A DNA stretch of 64,000 bases from Enterobacter ludwigii (lineage in GTDB: Bacteria; Pseudomonadota; Gammaproteobacteria; Enterobacterales; Enterobacteriaceae): NCBI GenBank assembly GCA_023023105.1, contig CP083825.1, positions 62,001-126,000 of the forward strand, read 5' to 3'. The position numbers and the translations under genes were made by a program. Below are positions 27,532 through 36,677 of this stretch, in pieces. Position 1 is the stretch's first letter, and each line of letters begins with the position of its first letter. A model generated the notes under the pieces. The model ran no database searches. It saw only the letters and a program-made list of their open reading frames with translations, and had not been told where the DNA came from.

Positions 27532-28451
27532 TGCTATTTCTGGGAAAACGTCTGTTGCATGCCGGGCTGATCCTGCTTGGCGTTACGTTGATCTGCTATT
27601 TGCTGCTGTTTATGTTGCCCGCCGATCCAGCGCGCCAAATCGCCGGGCGCAGTGCCACGCCGGAAGTAGTCGAAAACATCCGCCATCAGTTGGGGTTGGA
27701 TCTGCCGTTTTATCAGCAATATTGGCGTTATCTGCAGGGGCTGCTGCACGGCGATCTGGGACGCTCGTTTATTCAGCGCAGCGAAGTGAGTGAACTGGTT
27801 TCCGCCCGTATCGGGCCGTCACTGCAGCTGATGGCGGCGGGTATTCTCTGCGAGTTGGTACTGGGGATCGCCCTCGGCACCCTGGCGGCGTTAAAACGCG
27901 GCGGGCTGGCGGACCGGCTTCTGATGGCGCTCTCCTTTATCGGTGTTTCGGCGCCGCAGTTCATCGCCGCGATGCTTTTTCTCTATCTTTTCGCCGTGGT
28001 ACTCAACTGGTTCCCGATGGGAGGCTATGGCGGCTTCAGCCATCTGGCGCTACCGGCGCTAACCCTCGGCCTGCTCGGCAGCGGCTGGTATTCACGCATG
28101 TTGCGCTCGTCGATGATTGAGGTGCTGCATCAGGATTTTATCCGTACCGCGCGGGCCAAAGGGCTGGGCCGAACCCGCGTACTGCTGCGTCACGTGCTGC
28201 CGAATGCCGTGCTGCCGCTAATTCCGATGATAGGCATTGATATCGGCATTTTTATGGGCGGACTGGTGGTAGTCGAATCGGTCTTTGGCTGGCCGGGTAT
28301 CGGTCAGCTGGCCTGGCAGGCGATTCAACAGGTGGATATCCCGGTGATTGTCGGGGTAACCACCGTGTCAGCGGTTGCCATTGTTGGCGGCAACCTTATT
28401 GCGGATCTGGTGCTGCCGTGGGTCGATCCGCGCATTGATGTCAAAAAGTAG
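27531..28451 (+). CDS. ABC importer permease, DppB/NikB type
   Basis: This 306-residue permease has an N-terminal TM helix, the family hallmark ADPARQIAGRSATPEVVENIRHQLGLD, GDLGRSFIQRSEVSELV, six helices in total, and the EAA-type loop HQDFIRTARAKGLGRTRVLLRHVLPNA. It shares one base with the upstream permease gene and precedes the solute-binding protein by 9 bp, so the three are co-translated. It forms the heterodimeric channel with the 26683 product. Confidence 0.92.
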   Translation: MLFLGKRLLHAGLILLGVTLICYLLLFMLPADPARQIAGRSATPEVVENIRHQLGLDLPFYQQYWRYLQGLLHGDLGRSFIQRSEVSELVSARIGPSLQLMAAGILCELVLGIALGTLAALKRGGLADRLLMALSFIGVSAPQFIAAMLFLYLFAVVLNWFPMGGYGGFSHLALPALTLGLLGSGWYSRMLRSSMIEVLHQDFIRTARAKGLGRTRVLLRHVLPNAVLPLIPMIGIDIGIFMGGLVVVESVFGWPGIGQLAWQAIQQVDIPVIVGVTTVSAVAIVGGNLIADLVLPWVDPRIDVKK

Positions 28452-28460
28452 CAGGGGAAG

Positions 28461-30068
28461 ATGATGAAAAATGCGTTATTGACAATGGCGGTGGCCGCGG
28501 CCTGTTTCTCTTATGGCGCGCAGGCTGACGAGAAGACCGGCGGCGATATCGTGGTGACCTACCAGAACGACGTGGCGACCCTCGATCCGGCCATTGGCTA
28601 TGACTGGCAAAACTGGTCGATGATCAAAAGCCTGTTCGACGGCCTGATGGACTATCGTCCCGGCACCACCGAGTTGGTGAACGACCTGGCGGAGAGCTAC
28701 GCCATTTCCGAGGACGGCAAGGTCTACACCTTTGTGCTACGCAAAGGGGTGAAATTCCACAACGGCCGCGAGGTCACGGCGGCGGACGTGAAATATTCTC
28801 TGGAACGCACAGTCAACCCGAAAACCCAAAGTCCGGGCGCCGGGTTCTTCAGTCCCATCGCGGGCTATGACGAGGAGGCCAGCGGTAAAAGCACGACCCT
28901 GAGCGGTATCGAGGTCGTCGACGATCATACGGTAAAAATCACTCTGAAAGAGCCCAACGCCACCTTCCTGCATGTGCTGGCGCTGAACTTTGCCTCGGTG
29001 GTTCCCCGTGAGGAGGTGGAGAAATGGGGCGCCGACTTCGGCAAGCATCCGGTCGGCAGCGGCGCGTTTGAGCTCCAGGAGTGGAAGCTGGGCCAGGAGC
29101 TGATCTTCCGCAAAAACCCGAACTACTTTAAAGCCGGCGTGCCGCGGCTGGATCACATAAAGTTCGAAATGGGACAGGATCCCTCGGTCGCTCTGCTGCG
29201 GCTGGAAAAAGGCGAAGTGGATATTGCCGGCGACGGCGTACCGCCCGCACAGTTTCTGTCGTTTAAAAACAACCCGGCCTATAAGGGCCTGATGGTCACC
29301 GGCGACCAGTTGCAGACCGGCTACGTGACGATGAAAACCACGCTGCCGCCTTTCGATAATCTCAAAGTCCGCCAGGCGGTGAACATGGCGGTCAACAAAG
29401 ATCGCATCGTGCGCATCATTAATGGACGCGCGGCGCCGGCCAACCAGCCACTGCCACCCGCCATGCCCGGTTATGACAAGGCATATCAGGGTTTCAGCTA
29501 CGACCCGGCAAAAGCGAAGCAACTGCTCAGCGAAGCGGGTTTCCCCAACGGTTTTGCTACCGAACTGTACGTGATGAATACCGATCCGCAGCCGCGTATC
29601 GCCCAGTCTATCCAGCAGGATCTGGCCAAAGTGGGCATCCACGCCAGCATCAAATCCCTGGCGCAGGCGAATGTGATTGCGGCGGGCGGCTCCGCCAGCC
29701 AAGCGCCGATGGTCTGGTCCGGCGGCATGGCGTGGATCGCCGATTTCCCGGATCCCTCCAACTTCTATGGCCCGATCCTCGGCTGCGCCGGGGCGGTAGA
29801 GGGCGGCTGGAACTGGGCGCGCTACTGCAACAAAGCGCTGGACGCGCAGGCGGCCGCGGCGGACAGCATGGTGAAACCCGACCAGCAGGACGCGCGCATT
29901 GAAGCCTGGCGCAAAATCTTCATCACTGCAATGGATGACGCGCCCTGGGTGCCGGTATTCAACGAGAAGCGCTACACCGTACATTCCGCACGCATGGGGG
30001 GCGAGGACGCTCTGTATGTCGATCCAGTGCATGTACCAGTCAACTACGACTATATCGGACTGAAATAA
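28461..30068 (+). CDS. ABC solute-binding protein, family 5 (DppA/OppA type)
   Basis: This 535-residue periplasmic protein has a signal peptide (MMKNALLTMAVAAACFSYGAQA). It has SBP_bac_5 features: YQNDVATLDPAIGYDWQNWSMIKSLFDGLMDY, LAESYAISEDGKVYTFVLRKGVKFHNGREVTAADVKYSLER (family signature region), and VRQAVNMAVNKDRIV. Relatives bind di- or oligopeptides, nickel or glutathione. The operon context suggests an amide, amidated peptide or small amino compound. The two Cys (C440 region GCAGAV and ARYCNKA) could be disulfide-bonded. Confidence 0.92.
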   Translation: MMKNALLTMAVAAACFSYGAQADEKTGGDIVVTYQNDVATLDPAIGYDWQNWSMIKSLFDGLMDYRPGTTELVNDLAESYAISEDGKVYTFVLRKGVKFHNGREVTAADVKYSLERTVNPKTQSPGAGFFSPIAGYDEEASGKSTTLSGIEVVDDHTVKITLKEPNATFLHVLALNFASVVPREEVEKWGADFGKHPVGSGAFELQEWKLGQELIFRKNPNYFKAGVPRLDHIKFEMGQDPSVALLRLEKGEVDIAGDGVPPAQFLSFKNNPAYKGLMVTGDQLQTGYVTMKTTLPPFDNLKVRQAVNMAVNKDRIVRIINGRAAPANQPLPPAMPGYDKAYQGFSYDPAKAKQLLSEAGFPNGFATELYVMNTDPQPRIAQSIQQDLAKVGIHASIKSLAQANVIAAGGSASQAPMVWSGGMAWIADFPDPSNFYGPILGCAGAVEGGWNWARYCNKALDAQAAAADSMVKPDQQDARIEAWRKIFITAMDDAPWVPVFNEKRYTVHSARMGGEDALYVDPVHVPVNYDYIGLK

Positions 30069-30112
30069 TTTGATGGCGCCGGGATGGCGCCGCTGCTTAA
30101 AGGAGAGTCAGG

Positions 30113-31060
30113 ATGTGCCAAAATTGTCTGGTGAAGACCATTCATCATGCTCAACATCATTTCGGCTGGGATAACAGCCTGAGCCCGGTCCTGCACGTAG
30201 CTTCCGGCAGCCAACTGGAGTTTCACTGCCTGGATGCGGCTAACGGCTGGTTCAACGCCGGTTCTACCGCAGCGGATATCCCAACGCTGCCGTTTGATAA
30301 GCTCAACCCGGTCAGTGGCCCGGTCTATGTGGAAGGCGCTCAGCCGGGCGATGCGCTAAAGGTGACGCTGGAATCCTTTCGTCCCAGCGGCTTTGGCTGG
30401 ACTGCGAATATCCCGGGCTTCGGCCTGCTGGCCGATCAGTTTTCTGATCCGGCGCTGACGCTGTGGCAATATGACCGCCAGGGCTTAACCCCCTGCGCCT
30501 TTGGCCGATATGGCCGCGTACCGCTGAAACCCTTCGCCGGTACCCTCGGCGTCGCTCCCGCCGCCGCGGGCCATCATTCGGTGGTGCCGCCGCGCCGCGT
30601 GGGCGGCAATCTGGATATTCGCGATCTGGCCGCTGGCTGCACATTATGGCTACCGGTGGAAGTAGAAGGCGCGTTGTTTTCTATTGGTGACACCCACGCC
30701 GCGCAGGGCGATGGTGAAGTCTGCGGCACGGCGATTGAAAGCGCGATGGACGTGGTGGTGAAGCTGGAAGTGGTTAAAGATATGCCGCTGAAAACGCCGC
30801 GTTTCGCCACCCCTGGCCCAGTGACCCAACATCTGGATCGGCACGGCTACAGCGCCTTCACCGGCATTGGCCCTGACCTGATGACCGCCGCCCGCGACGC
30901 GGTAAGCTATACCATCGATGCGCTGTGCCGCGAACAAGGGATGTCGGCGGAAGAGGCCTATATGCTCTGCTCCGTGTGCGGCGATCTGCGCATCAGCGAA
31001 ATCGTCGATCGGCCTAACTGGGTGGTGTCGTTCTATTTTCCCAACAGCGTGTTTAATTAG
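30113..31060 (+). CDS. Acetamidase/formamidase family amidohydrolase
   Basis: This 315-residue enzyme of the FmdA/AmdA family hydrolyses formamide or acetamide to ammonia and the acid. Family motifs are GPVYVEGAQPGDALKVTLESF near the start, GVAPAA, VPPRRVGGNLDIRDLAAGCTLWLPVEVEGALFSIGDTHAAQGDGEVCGTAIE (metal-site region with the conserved D and H in GDTHAAQGDGE), and EAYMLCSVCGDLRISEIVD. Length fits the short bacterial form. It follows the binding protein by 44 bp and precedes the ATPase by 7 bp, so uptake and hydrolysis are co-expressed. This family is unrelated to the AmiF encoded 15 kb away. Confidence 0.9.
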   Translation: MCQNCLVKTIHHAQHHFGWDNSLSPVLHVASGSQLEFHCLDAANGWFNAGSTAADIPTLPFDKLNPVSGPVYVEGAQPGDALKVTLESFRPSGFGWTANIPGFGLLADQFSDPALTLWQYDRQGLTPCAFGRYGRVPLKPFAGTLGVAPAAAGHHSVVPPRRVGGNLDIRDLAAGCTLWLPVEVEGALFSIGDTHAAQGDGEVCGTAIESAMDVVVKLEVVKDMPLKTPRFATPGPVTQHLDRHGYSAFTGIGPDLMTAARDAVSYTIDALCREQGMSAEEAYMLCSVCGDLRISEIVDRPNWVVSFYFPNSVFN

Positions 31061-31067
31061 GAGCGTT

Positions 31068-32801
31068 ATGTCAGCAGTCCTATTTCCGGCGCCGCTGCTC
31101 TCGGTCGAGCGCCTGTCGATCCAGTTTGGTACACAGCGGGTGGTGGATGACGTCAGCTTTGCGCTCTGGCCGGGAAAAACTCTGTGCATTGCCGGCGAGT
31201 CGGGCAGCGGTAAATCGCTGACTTCGCTGGCGATCATGGGTTTGCTTCCGGAGGAGGCACAGATTCCAGGCGGCGCGATTATTTTTGATAACCAGGATTT
31301 GCTCAGCCTGCCGGAGCGGCAAATGCAGCTGCTGCGCGGCAAGTCGGTTGCCATGATTTTTCAGGAACCGATGACCTCGCTCAATCCGCTGATGACGGTG
31401 GGCCAGCAGCTGGAAGAGACGCTGCAACGCCACGAAGTGCTGGGCCGCCGTGAACGGCGCAGCCGGGTCAGCACGATGCTGGACGCGGTCAAAATCAGTC
31501 ATGTGGAGAAGCGCCTGCAACAGTATCCGCACGAGCTTTCCGGCGGTATGCGCCAGCGGGTGATGATCGCCATGGCAATGCTGTGCCAGCCACAGGTGCT
31601 GATTGCCGATGAGCCGACTACGGCCCTCGACGTCACTATTCAGGCGCAGATCCTCGAGTTGATGCGCGAACTGCAGCAGGCGTTTTCCACCAGCCTGCTG
31701 TTGATCACCCACGATATGGGAGTGGTGGCAGAAATGGCCGATGATGTGCTGGTCATGAGTCACGGCAAAATCATGGAGCAGGCTCCGGCAAAAACGCTGT
31801 TTACCTCGCCGCAGGCGGCTTATACCCGCCAGCTGTTGCAGGCGGTACCGGTGCTGGGCCAGGCGCCCGCGCTGGCGCCGGTCGAGGCGACTCGACCGTT
31901 GCTCAGCGTCCGCGACCTCAGCGTGCGCTTTCCGGTGCGCGGCGACGGCCTGCGCGTGCGTCGCGAAGTCCATGCCGTCGATGGCGTCAGCTTCGATCTT
32001 TTCCCCGGCGAGACGTTGGGCATTGTCGGTGAAAGCGGCTGCGGTAAATCGACGACGGCAAAAGCGCTGATGAATATGGTGCCATTTAGCGGCAGCGCGC
32101 AGCTTAACGGACAGGAGCTGCACGGCCTGAAGGACGAGGCGTTAAGAGCGGTACGCCGCGATTTGCAGATGGTGTTTCAGGATCCCTGGGCGGCGCTCAA
32201 TCCGCGCAAAACTATTTTCGACCTGGTTGGGGAGCCGCTGCTGATTCATGAGCAGATGCCCGCAGAACAGCGCACGGAGCGGGTGGTGCAGCTATTGCAG
32301 CAGGTCGGCCTGCCAGCGGAAGCGATGCGGCGTTATCCGCACCAGTTTTCCGGCGGCCAGCGCCAGCGCATTTGCATTGCCCGCGCGCTGGCGCTGAACC
32401 CGAAAGTGATCATCGCCGATGAATCGGTTTCCGCGCTGGATGTTTCAGTACAGGCGCAGGTGCTGACGCTGCTGGAAGATTTGCGTCAGCGCTATCGGCT
32501 CAGCTATCTGTTTATTTCCCATGATATGGCGGTGGTGGAGCGCATCTGCCACCGGGTAGCGGTGATGTTTGGCGGCCAGCTCGTGGAGATCGGCCCACGA
32601 GATCGAGTGTTGCACCATCCGCAGCATCCTTATACTCAGCACTTGCTCAGCGCCGTTCCTATACCTGACGTTCAGCAAAGACGGCAACCCCGAGCCACCA
32701 GCGCAATGCCGATAAGACCAGAACCGATCAAACCCATCGGCTATCAGAGAGTACCGCAGCGCTTTACCGATTTTGGCGACGGGCACCTCGTCGCCTGCTG
32801 A
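31068..32801 (+). CDS. Double ABC ATPase (DppD-DppF fusion, GsiA-like)
   Basis: This 577-residue protein carries two complete nucleotide-binding domains. NBD1 (about 8-265) has Walker [13 protein letters not shown], signature [15 protein letters not shown], and Walker [17 protein letters not shown]2 (about 280-545) has [29 protein letters not shown], and [13 protein letters not shown] (Ser in place of the usual Pro). It energises the importer encoded upstream. The start ATG 31068 has GGAG 6 bp upstream; a longer 5' open frame lies within the amidase gene. The last gene of the amide operon. Confidence 0.93.
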   Translation: MSAVLFPAPLLSVERLSIQFGTQRVVDDVSFALWPGKTLCIAGESGSGKSLTSLAIMGLLPEEAQIPGGAIIFDNQDLLSLPERQMQLLRGKSVAMIFQEPMTSLNPLMTVGQQLEETLQRHEVLGRRERRSRVSTMLDAVKISHVEKRLQQYPHELSGGMRQRVMIAMAMLCQPQVLIADEPTTALDVTIQAQILELMRELQQAFSTSLLLITHDMGVVAEMADDVLVMSHGKIMEQAPAKTLFTSPQAAYTRQLLQAVPVLGQAPALAPVEATRPLLSVRDLSVRFPVRGDGLRVRREVHAVDGVSFDLFPGETLGIVGESGCGKSTTAKALMNMVPFSGSAQLNGQELHGLKDEALRAVRRDLQMVFQDPWAALNPRKTIFDLVGEPLLIHEQMPAEQRTERVVQLLQQVGLPAEAMRRYPHQFSGGQRQRICIARALALNPKVIIADESVSALDVSVQAQVLTLLEDLRQRYRLSYLFISHDMAVVERICHRVAVMFGGQLVEIGPRDRVLHHPQHPYTQHLLSAVPIPDVQQRRQPRATSAMPIRPEPIKPIGYQRVPQRFTDFGDGHLVAC

Positions 32802-32817
32802 ACAAAAAAGCATTCAA

Positions 32818-32853
32818 ACCGGCGGATTTCCGCCGGTGGCAACACTGTTGCCA
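32818..32853 (+). terminator. Two hairpins after the amide operon
   Basis: The dyad ACCGGCGGA-TTT-TCCGCCGGT is followed immediately by GGCAACA-CTG-TTGCC. These strong stems begin about 17 bp after the ATPase stop and probably end or protect the transcript. A proper U-tract is missing. Confidence 0.5.
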
Positions 32854-32976
32854 CACAACTCGACGAAAGGCCATTAAACTGGAAAAGTTAGCACATAGCA
32901 GGACATAGAGCCGGTCTAAAATGCCCTAAATGCAACGTACCGTATCTTTTATTGTTAGACAAAACCGGAGGTAAAC

Positions 32977-33441
32977 ATGCTTAAACCGTCTTCTCCCTAG
33001 TGGTGTGATCTCACCACGCGGGAATTCAGTAAACTGGATATGGCGAATATCGTCGCCGTACTACCTATTTGCGCCGTAGAACAACACGGAGCTCATCTGC
33101 CGGTTCGGGTGTTTGCTGCCATTAATGCCAGCATTATTGAGCGAGCTGTAGAATTACTGCCTGCCAATTTACCGATGCTGGTGTTGGCCACTTTGCCTGT
33201 AGGTAAATCTGACGAACACCTAGCTTACCCTGACACACTTTCGTTGCCATATGATGTTCTGGGGAAAGTGTGTTTTGAAATGGCTAAAAGCGCCTGGCGC
33301 ACAGGTATTCGCAAGATCGTTTTCTGGAATTCACAAGGCGGCCAGCCCTAATTGATGGAAATGGTTTGTCGCCAGCTGCGCATTGAATTGGAGATGTTTG
33401 CCGTCGGTGCCAGCTGCTTCCGCCCCAAGACCTCCGAGGTG
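32977..33441 (+). pseudogene. Creatininase-family amidohydrolase, two nonsense codons and 3' truncation
   Basis: A GGAGGT ribosome-binding site precedes ATG 32977. In one frame the sequence reads the creatininase N-terminus (LTTREFSKLDMANIVAVLPICAVEQHGAHLPV, with the metal-binding E-Q-H-G-x-H-L). It continues through GKSDEHLAYPDTLSLPYDVL and IVFWNSQGGQP, where functional members have NGHGGN. It is broken by TAG at 32998-33000 and TAA at 33349-33351, then continues as LMEMVCRQLRIELEMFAVG before merging with unrelated DNA near 33436. Relatives hydrolyse cyclic or linear amides, so the gene was probably once functionally tied to the upstream amide operon. Confidence 0.75.
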
Positions 33442-33585
33442 TAAGGCGCGTTGAATATCGGGAAGAACCGGCCCGAGGCTCGTAATGGGGGCGCGCAGAT
33501 TAGCGCCAATCAGCACAATGCTGACGTACAAGCCCCAGCGGGAAGTTGTCCTAGTGGGGTTGGAGGGGGAAAGCGCAGAAGACAC
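33436..33585 (-). pseudogene. MFS transporter (CynX/YycB-like), N-terminal fragment
   Basis: The minus strand from ATG 33585 encodes about 50 residues, ending the first TM helix and its loop: SRWGLYVSIVLIGANLRAPITSLGPVLPDIQRAL. These are typical of the cyanate/2-nitroimidazole (CynX/NimT) MFS branch. At about 33436 it runs into the creatininase remnant in antisense. Most of the transporter is missing. Confidence 0.65.
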
Positions 33586-34042
33586 GGCAACCTCATAACA
33601 TCAACGAGCCACAAGTGACGTAGCCCTAGTGATGCGTTGGTTGACGTTAACGCTTACGCGAGATTCGGAAGATAGGAGACGGATCCGTATATCACCACAT
33701 CCCTTAAAACCCGGCGATCAAACCAGCGCCGGACCGGAGTGTCCTTGACTACACCTCGCCCGAAAGGGCGAGATAGCGGGGTAGAGCTAACCAGGACAGG
33801 GGGCAAACGGGCAGAATTTATAGTCCGGTAACCGGCTACGTCGGGCTTTCGGCGCCATTTGACTCCACAGACGCATGTAACCTCATCTGGCGCCTCCATG
33901 CCGCAAAGCGGCATTCAGAAGACTGGCTGCGCACTGCTCGCCAGTCCGGACCTGATGTTCAGTCCAGGGGCTACGGTTCCGGATGAAACCCGCCTCCGGT
34001 TAAGATATATTCAGCTCCCAAAACAAAGGAAAAAACTCCCCA
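33586..34042. other. GC-rich, hairpin-rich non-coding stretch
   Basis: No reading frame here is convincing; an 86-codon minus frame (33654-33914) has atypical composition. The stretch has several perfect hairpins: CTCGCCC-GAAA-GGGCGAG (33755-33772), ATGCCGC-AAA-GCGGCAT (33898-33914), and a GACTGGC...GCCAGTC stem near 33922-33947. GNRA and tri-loops in sequence suggest a structured RNA or a phage/satellite regulatory region. I do not recognise it. Confidence 0.4.
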
Positions 34043-34402
34043 GTGAATCTGACAGAAAAATCAGCACATTTGGCGTGGTGCGCCTTGGTGGCGCTGGCGT
34101 TAGCCAGGCAAAACGGTGACGTTGTGTCACCGGTACAGGAAAATCTCTTTCTCACCCGCTGGCTGGCGACAGCACTGAAGCAACGTCGTTTTTCGCGTGA
34201 CGTGGCCCCTGACATCGAGTGGCTTCTGAAACAGGGCCGACAGCTGGGCGTCAATGCTAAACTGGCCCGTAAGCTGAACTACCTCTGGCGTTCCAGCTCC
34301 GGGGAGTTGTCTGCGCAGAATGACCTGTTCCGGTTGACCCATGCTCTGGAAACGGCGAAAGATATGTGCTGGAACTACCGACTATGCAGTTACCCTGAAT
34401 GA
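34043..34402 (+). CDS. Unknown alpha-helical protein
   Basis: This 119-residue frame starts at GTG 34043 with AAAGGA about 14 bp upstream. The predicted protein is helical and soluble, with regular charge spacing (NLFLTRWLATALKQRRFSRDVAPDIEWLLKQGRQLGVNAKLARKLNYLW). No membrane segment, catalytic motif or family could be recognised. It is preceded by the hairpin-rich stretch and may belong with it. The last residues (after CW) may come from a frameshift or junction, because a second frame opens just there. Confidence 0.45.
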   Translation: MNLTEKSAHLAWCALVALALARQNGDVVSPVQENLFLTRWLATALKQRRFSRDVAPDIEWLLKQGRQLGVNAKLARKLNYLWRSSSGELSAQNDLFRLTHALETAKDMCWNYRLCSYPE

Positions 34403-34544
34403 CAGCATAAACGGCATTTATCTTTCACGCTCCAGTCTCGATGCTGCTTTTGATGACGATGGTCGACAGATAAATCCTTTGATAGGGGTCCGCTTGGAAA
34501 ACGGAAAATATCCTACGTTAAGCCTGTTTTTTGAGCTGGCATGA
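34341..34544 (+). CDS. Small unknown frame, possibly a gene fragment
   Basis: This 67-codon frame overlaps the end of the preceding one. Its C-terminal two-thirds (DYAVTLNDSINGIYLSRSSLDAAFDDDGRQINPLIGVRLENGKYPTLSLFFELA) look protein-like, but there is no recognisable start or family. It may be the 3' remnant of a gene joined to the 34043 frame. Confidence 0.25.
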   Translation: MLWKRRKICAGTTDYAVTLNDSINGIYLSRSSLDAAFDDDGRQINPLIGVRLENGKYPTLSLFFELA

Positions 34545-34680
34545 CGGGCAGTTGTGAGCGATAAGCAGACCTTCATTAAGCAAACGGAGGTTGATATTTT
34601 CCTGTTGAGGAAAAGTGCTTATCACTACTCATACTAAATTTTAGCCTTAGCGCATTTGGCTAAGAATGATACGGTCAAAC

Positions 34681-35736
34681 GGCTTTGTTGAATAAATCGA
34701 ACTTTTGCTGAGTTGAAGGATCAGATCACGCATCCTCCCGACAACACAGACCGTTCCGTGGCAAAGCAAAAGTTCAAAATCACCAACTGGCCCACCTACA
34801 ACAAAGCCCTCATCAACCGTGGCTCCCTCCCTTTCTGGCTGGACGATGAAGCGATTCATGCCTGGTATGAGTCGGCAACGCCTTCATCACGGGGAAGACC
34901 TCAGCGTTATTCTGACCTTGCCATCACCACCGTCCTGATGATTAAACGCCTGTTCCGGCTGACCCTGCGGGCTGCGCAGGGTTTTATTGATTCCATTTTT
35001 GCCCTGATGAACGTTCCGTTGCGCTGCCCGGATTACAGCAGTGTCAGCAAGCGGGCAAAGTCGGTTAATGTCTGTTTCAAAACACCCACCCTGGGTGAAA
35101 TCGCACACCTGGTGATTGATTCCACCGGACTGAAGGTTTTTGGTGAAGGCAAATGGAAAGTCAAAAATCACGGCAAAGAGCGCCGTCGTACCTGGCGGAA
35201 GCTGCATCTGGCCGTTGACAGCAGAACACATGAAGTCATCTGCGCGGACCTGTCTCTGAACAACGTCACGGACTCAGAAGCTTTCCCGGGTCTTATCCGG
35301 CAGACACACAGAAAAATCAGGGCAGCCGCAGCAGACGGCGCTTACGACACCCGACTCTGTCACGATGAACTGCGGCGCAAGAAAATCAGTGCCCTCATCC
35401 CGCCCCGAAAAGGAGCGGGTTACTGGCCCGTAGAGTACGCAGACCGTAACCGTGCAGTAGCGAATCAGCGGCTGACCGGGAGTAATGCCCGGTGGAAATG
35501 GACAACAGATTACAACCGTCGCTCGATAGCGGAGACGGCCATGTACAGGGTAAAGCAACTGTTCGGAGGTTCACTGACGCTGTGTGATTACGATGGTCAG
35601 GTAGCAGAGGCTTTGGGCATGGTGCGTGCGCTGAATAAAATAACGAAGGCTGGTATGCCAGAAAGCGTGCGTATTGCCTGAAAACCCGGTCAGCTACAGA
35701 GTCACTCGTCCTGAAGCTGATTTATTCAACAAAGCC
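34681..35736 (+). mobile_element. IS903, complete (1056 bp)
   Basis: The 18-bp ends GGCTTTGTTGAATAAATC are at 34681 and, inverted, at 35719-35736. No 9-bp target duplication is present (left flank CGGTCAAAC, right flank TCAGATCAC). The right flank is the interior of an IS3 element, so IS903 activity deleted DNA on its left side. Confidence 0.94.
34758..35681 (+). CDS. IS903 transposase
   Basis: From GTG 34758 this gives the usual 307-residue transposase of the IS5-family IS903 group. The DDE core is visible as [14 protein letters not shown] (first D), [15 protein letters not shown] (second D), and [17 protein letters not shown] (E). A TTG at 34713 would add 15 residues. Intact. Confidence 0.93.
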   Translation: MAKQKFKITNWPTYNKALINRGSLPFWLDDEAIHAWYESATPSSRGRPQRYSDLAITTVLMIKRLFRLTLRAAQGFIDSIFALMNVPLRCPDYSSVSKRAKSVNVCFKTPTLGEIAHLVIDSTGLKVFGEGKWKVKNHGKERRRTWRKLHLAVDSRTHEVICADLSLNNVTDSEAFPGLIRQTHRKIRAAAADGAYDTRLCHDELRRKKISALIPPRKGAGYWPVEYADRNRAVANQRLTGSNARWKWTTDYNRRSIAETAMYRVKQLFGGSLTLCDYDGQVAEALGMVRALNKITKAGMPESVRIA

Positions 35737-36147
35737 TCAGATCACGCGTATTCTGGACAGCATTGCACTGTTCCGAGGCTATCCGGCGACGATAAGAACT
35801 GACCAGGGGCCGGAGTTCACTTGCCGCGCACTGGATCAATGGGCTTTTGAGCATGGTGTTGAGTTGCGCTTAATTCAGCCGGGTAAGCCAACGCAGAACG
35901 GATTTATTGAGAGCTTTAACGGACGATTTCGCGATGAATGCCTGAATGAGCACTGGTTCAGCGATATCGTTCACGCAAGGAAAATCATTAATGACTGGCG
36001 GCAGGATTATAACGAGTGTCGTCCACATTCAGCACTGAATTATCAGACGCCATCAGAGTTTGCAGCACGGTGGCGAAATGGAAAATGTGAAGGTAAACAA
36101 ACCGACCTTACTAACTGACGGTTGTATCTAATCCTGGGGGCAGGTCA
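35737..36147 (+). mobile_element. IS407-group IS3 remnant (3' third)
   Basis: Directly abutting IS903, the frame encodes [22 protein letters not shown] to [17 protein letters not shown] (stop 36116-36118), i.e. the last two catalytic residues of the OrfB also seen at 2015-2848. The right inverted repeat ends at 36147. The 5' two-thirds were removed by the IS903-associated event. Confidence 0.9.
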
Positions 36148-36669
36148 CTCGCTGTACGCTTACGGAAGAACTTCTCCGGGATGTGCTGTTTCAGGCGCGC
36201 CACGATGTCCCTCTGCGTCAGCCTCTCTGTGGCCAGCTCGCCCGTGTTGTGGTCGTGGTAGCGAAAGCTCAGCGTGGCACTTCCGGCGTAGTGCGCCAGC
36301 CGGGAGCCCGCTATCGGCGGCTTTTTCAGGTAACGCCCCAGGTATTTCACGGTGTTTTTGCCACCGTCCGTCTTTTTTGACATGTAGACGTGCCAGTAGT
36401 CGCCTCCGGCCGTCAGTATCAGACTGCGCCATTGTGATTCGGTGGTGATATGTGACAGGGACGGCGGCAGGGCCACGCCTTCGAACTAGACGCTCAGCAG
36501 AAGCTGGCGGATATTCCACATCCAGCGGGCGCGCATGGCATCCTTACGGAAGCTGATTTTCTTCCACTTCCCGTGCTCATCGATACCGCCACAGGTGACG
36601 GAGACGTGGACATGAGGGTGCCAGTTCTGCCTGATAAAAATGTCAGGGCAGGTCTGCGCGAATACGCCT
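36148..36669 (-). pseudogene. IS91-family HUH transposase remnant
   Basis: On the minus strand the frame reads QTCPDIFIRQNWHPHVHVSV, containing the HUH motif HPHVH of rolling-circle transposases, then KDAMRARWMWNIRQLLLSV. A stop (TAG, complement at 36487-36489) interrupts it. It continues as ESQWRSLILTAGGDYWHVYMSK ... VKYLGRYLKKPPIAGSRL ... EKFFRKRTAS, with the YLGRYLKKP Tyr region. Both ends are missing. Non-functional. Confidence 0.82.
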
Positions 36670-36677
36670 CATTGTCG

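Noticed and set aside
28737..30032. Long (431-codon) open frame on the minus strand
   Set aside because: It is antisense to the solute-binding protein gene, which has a signal peptide and family motifs. The composition is that of a mirror frame in GC-rich DNA.
33654..33914. 86-codon minus-strand frame in the hairpin-rich segment
   Set aside because: Its start lies inside a perfect hairpin, no ribosome-binding site is visible, and the residues show no recognisable fold; RNA structure explains the region better.
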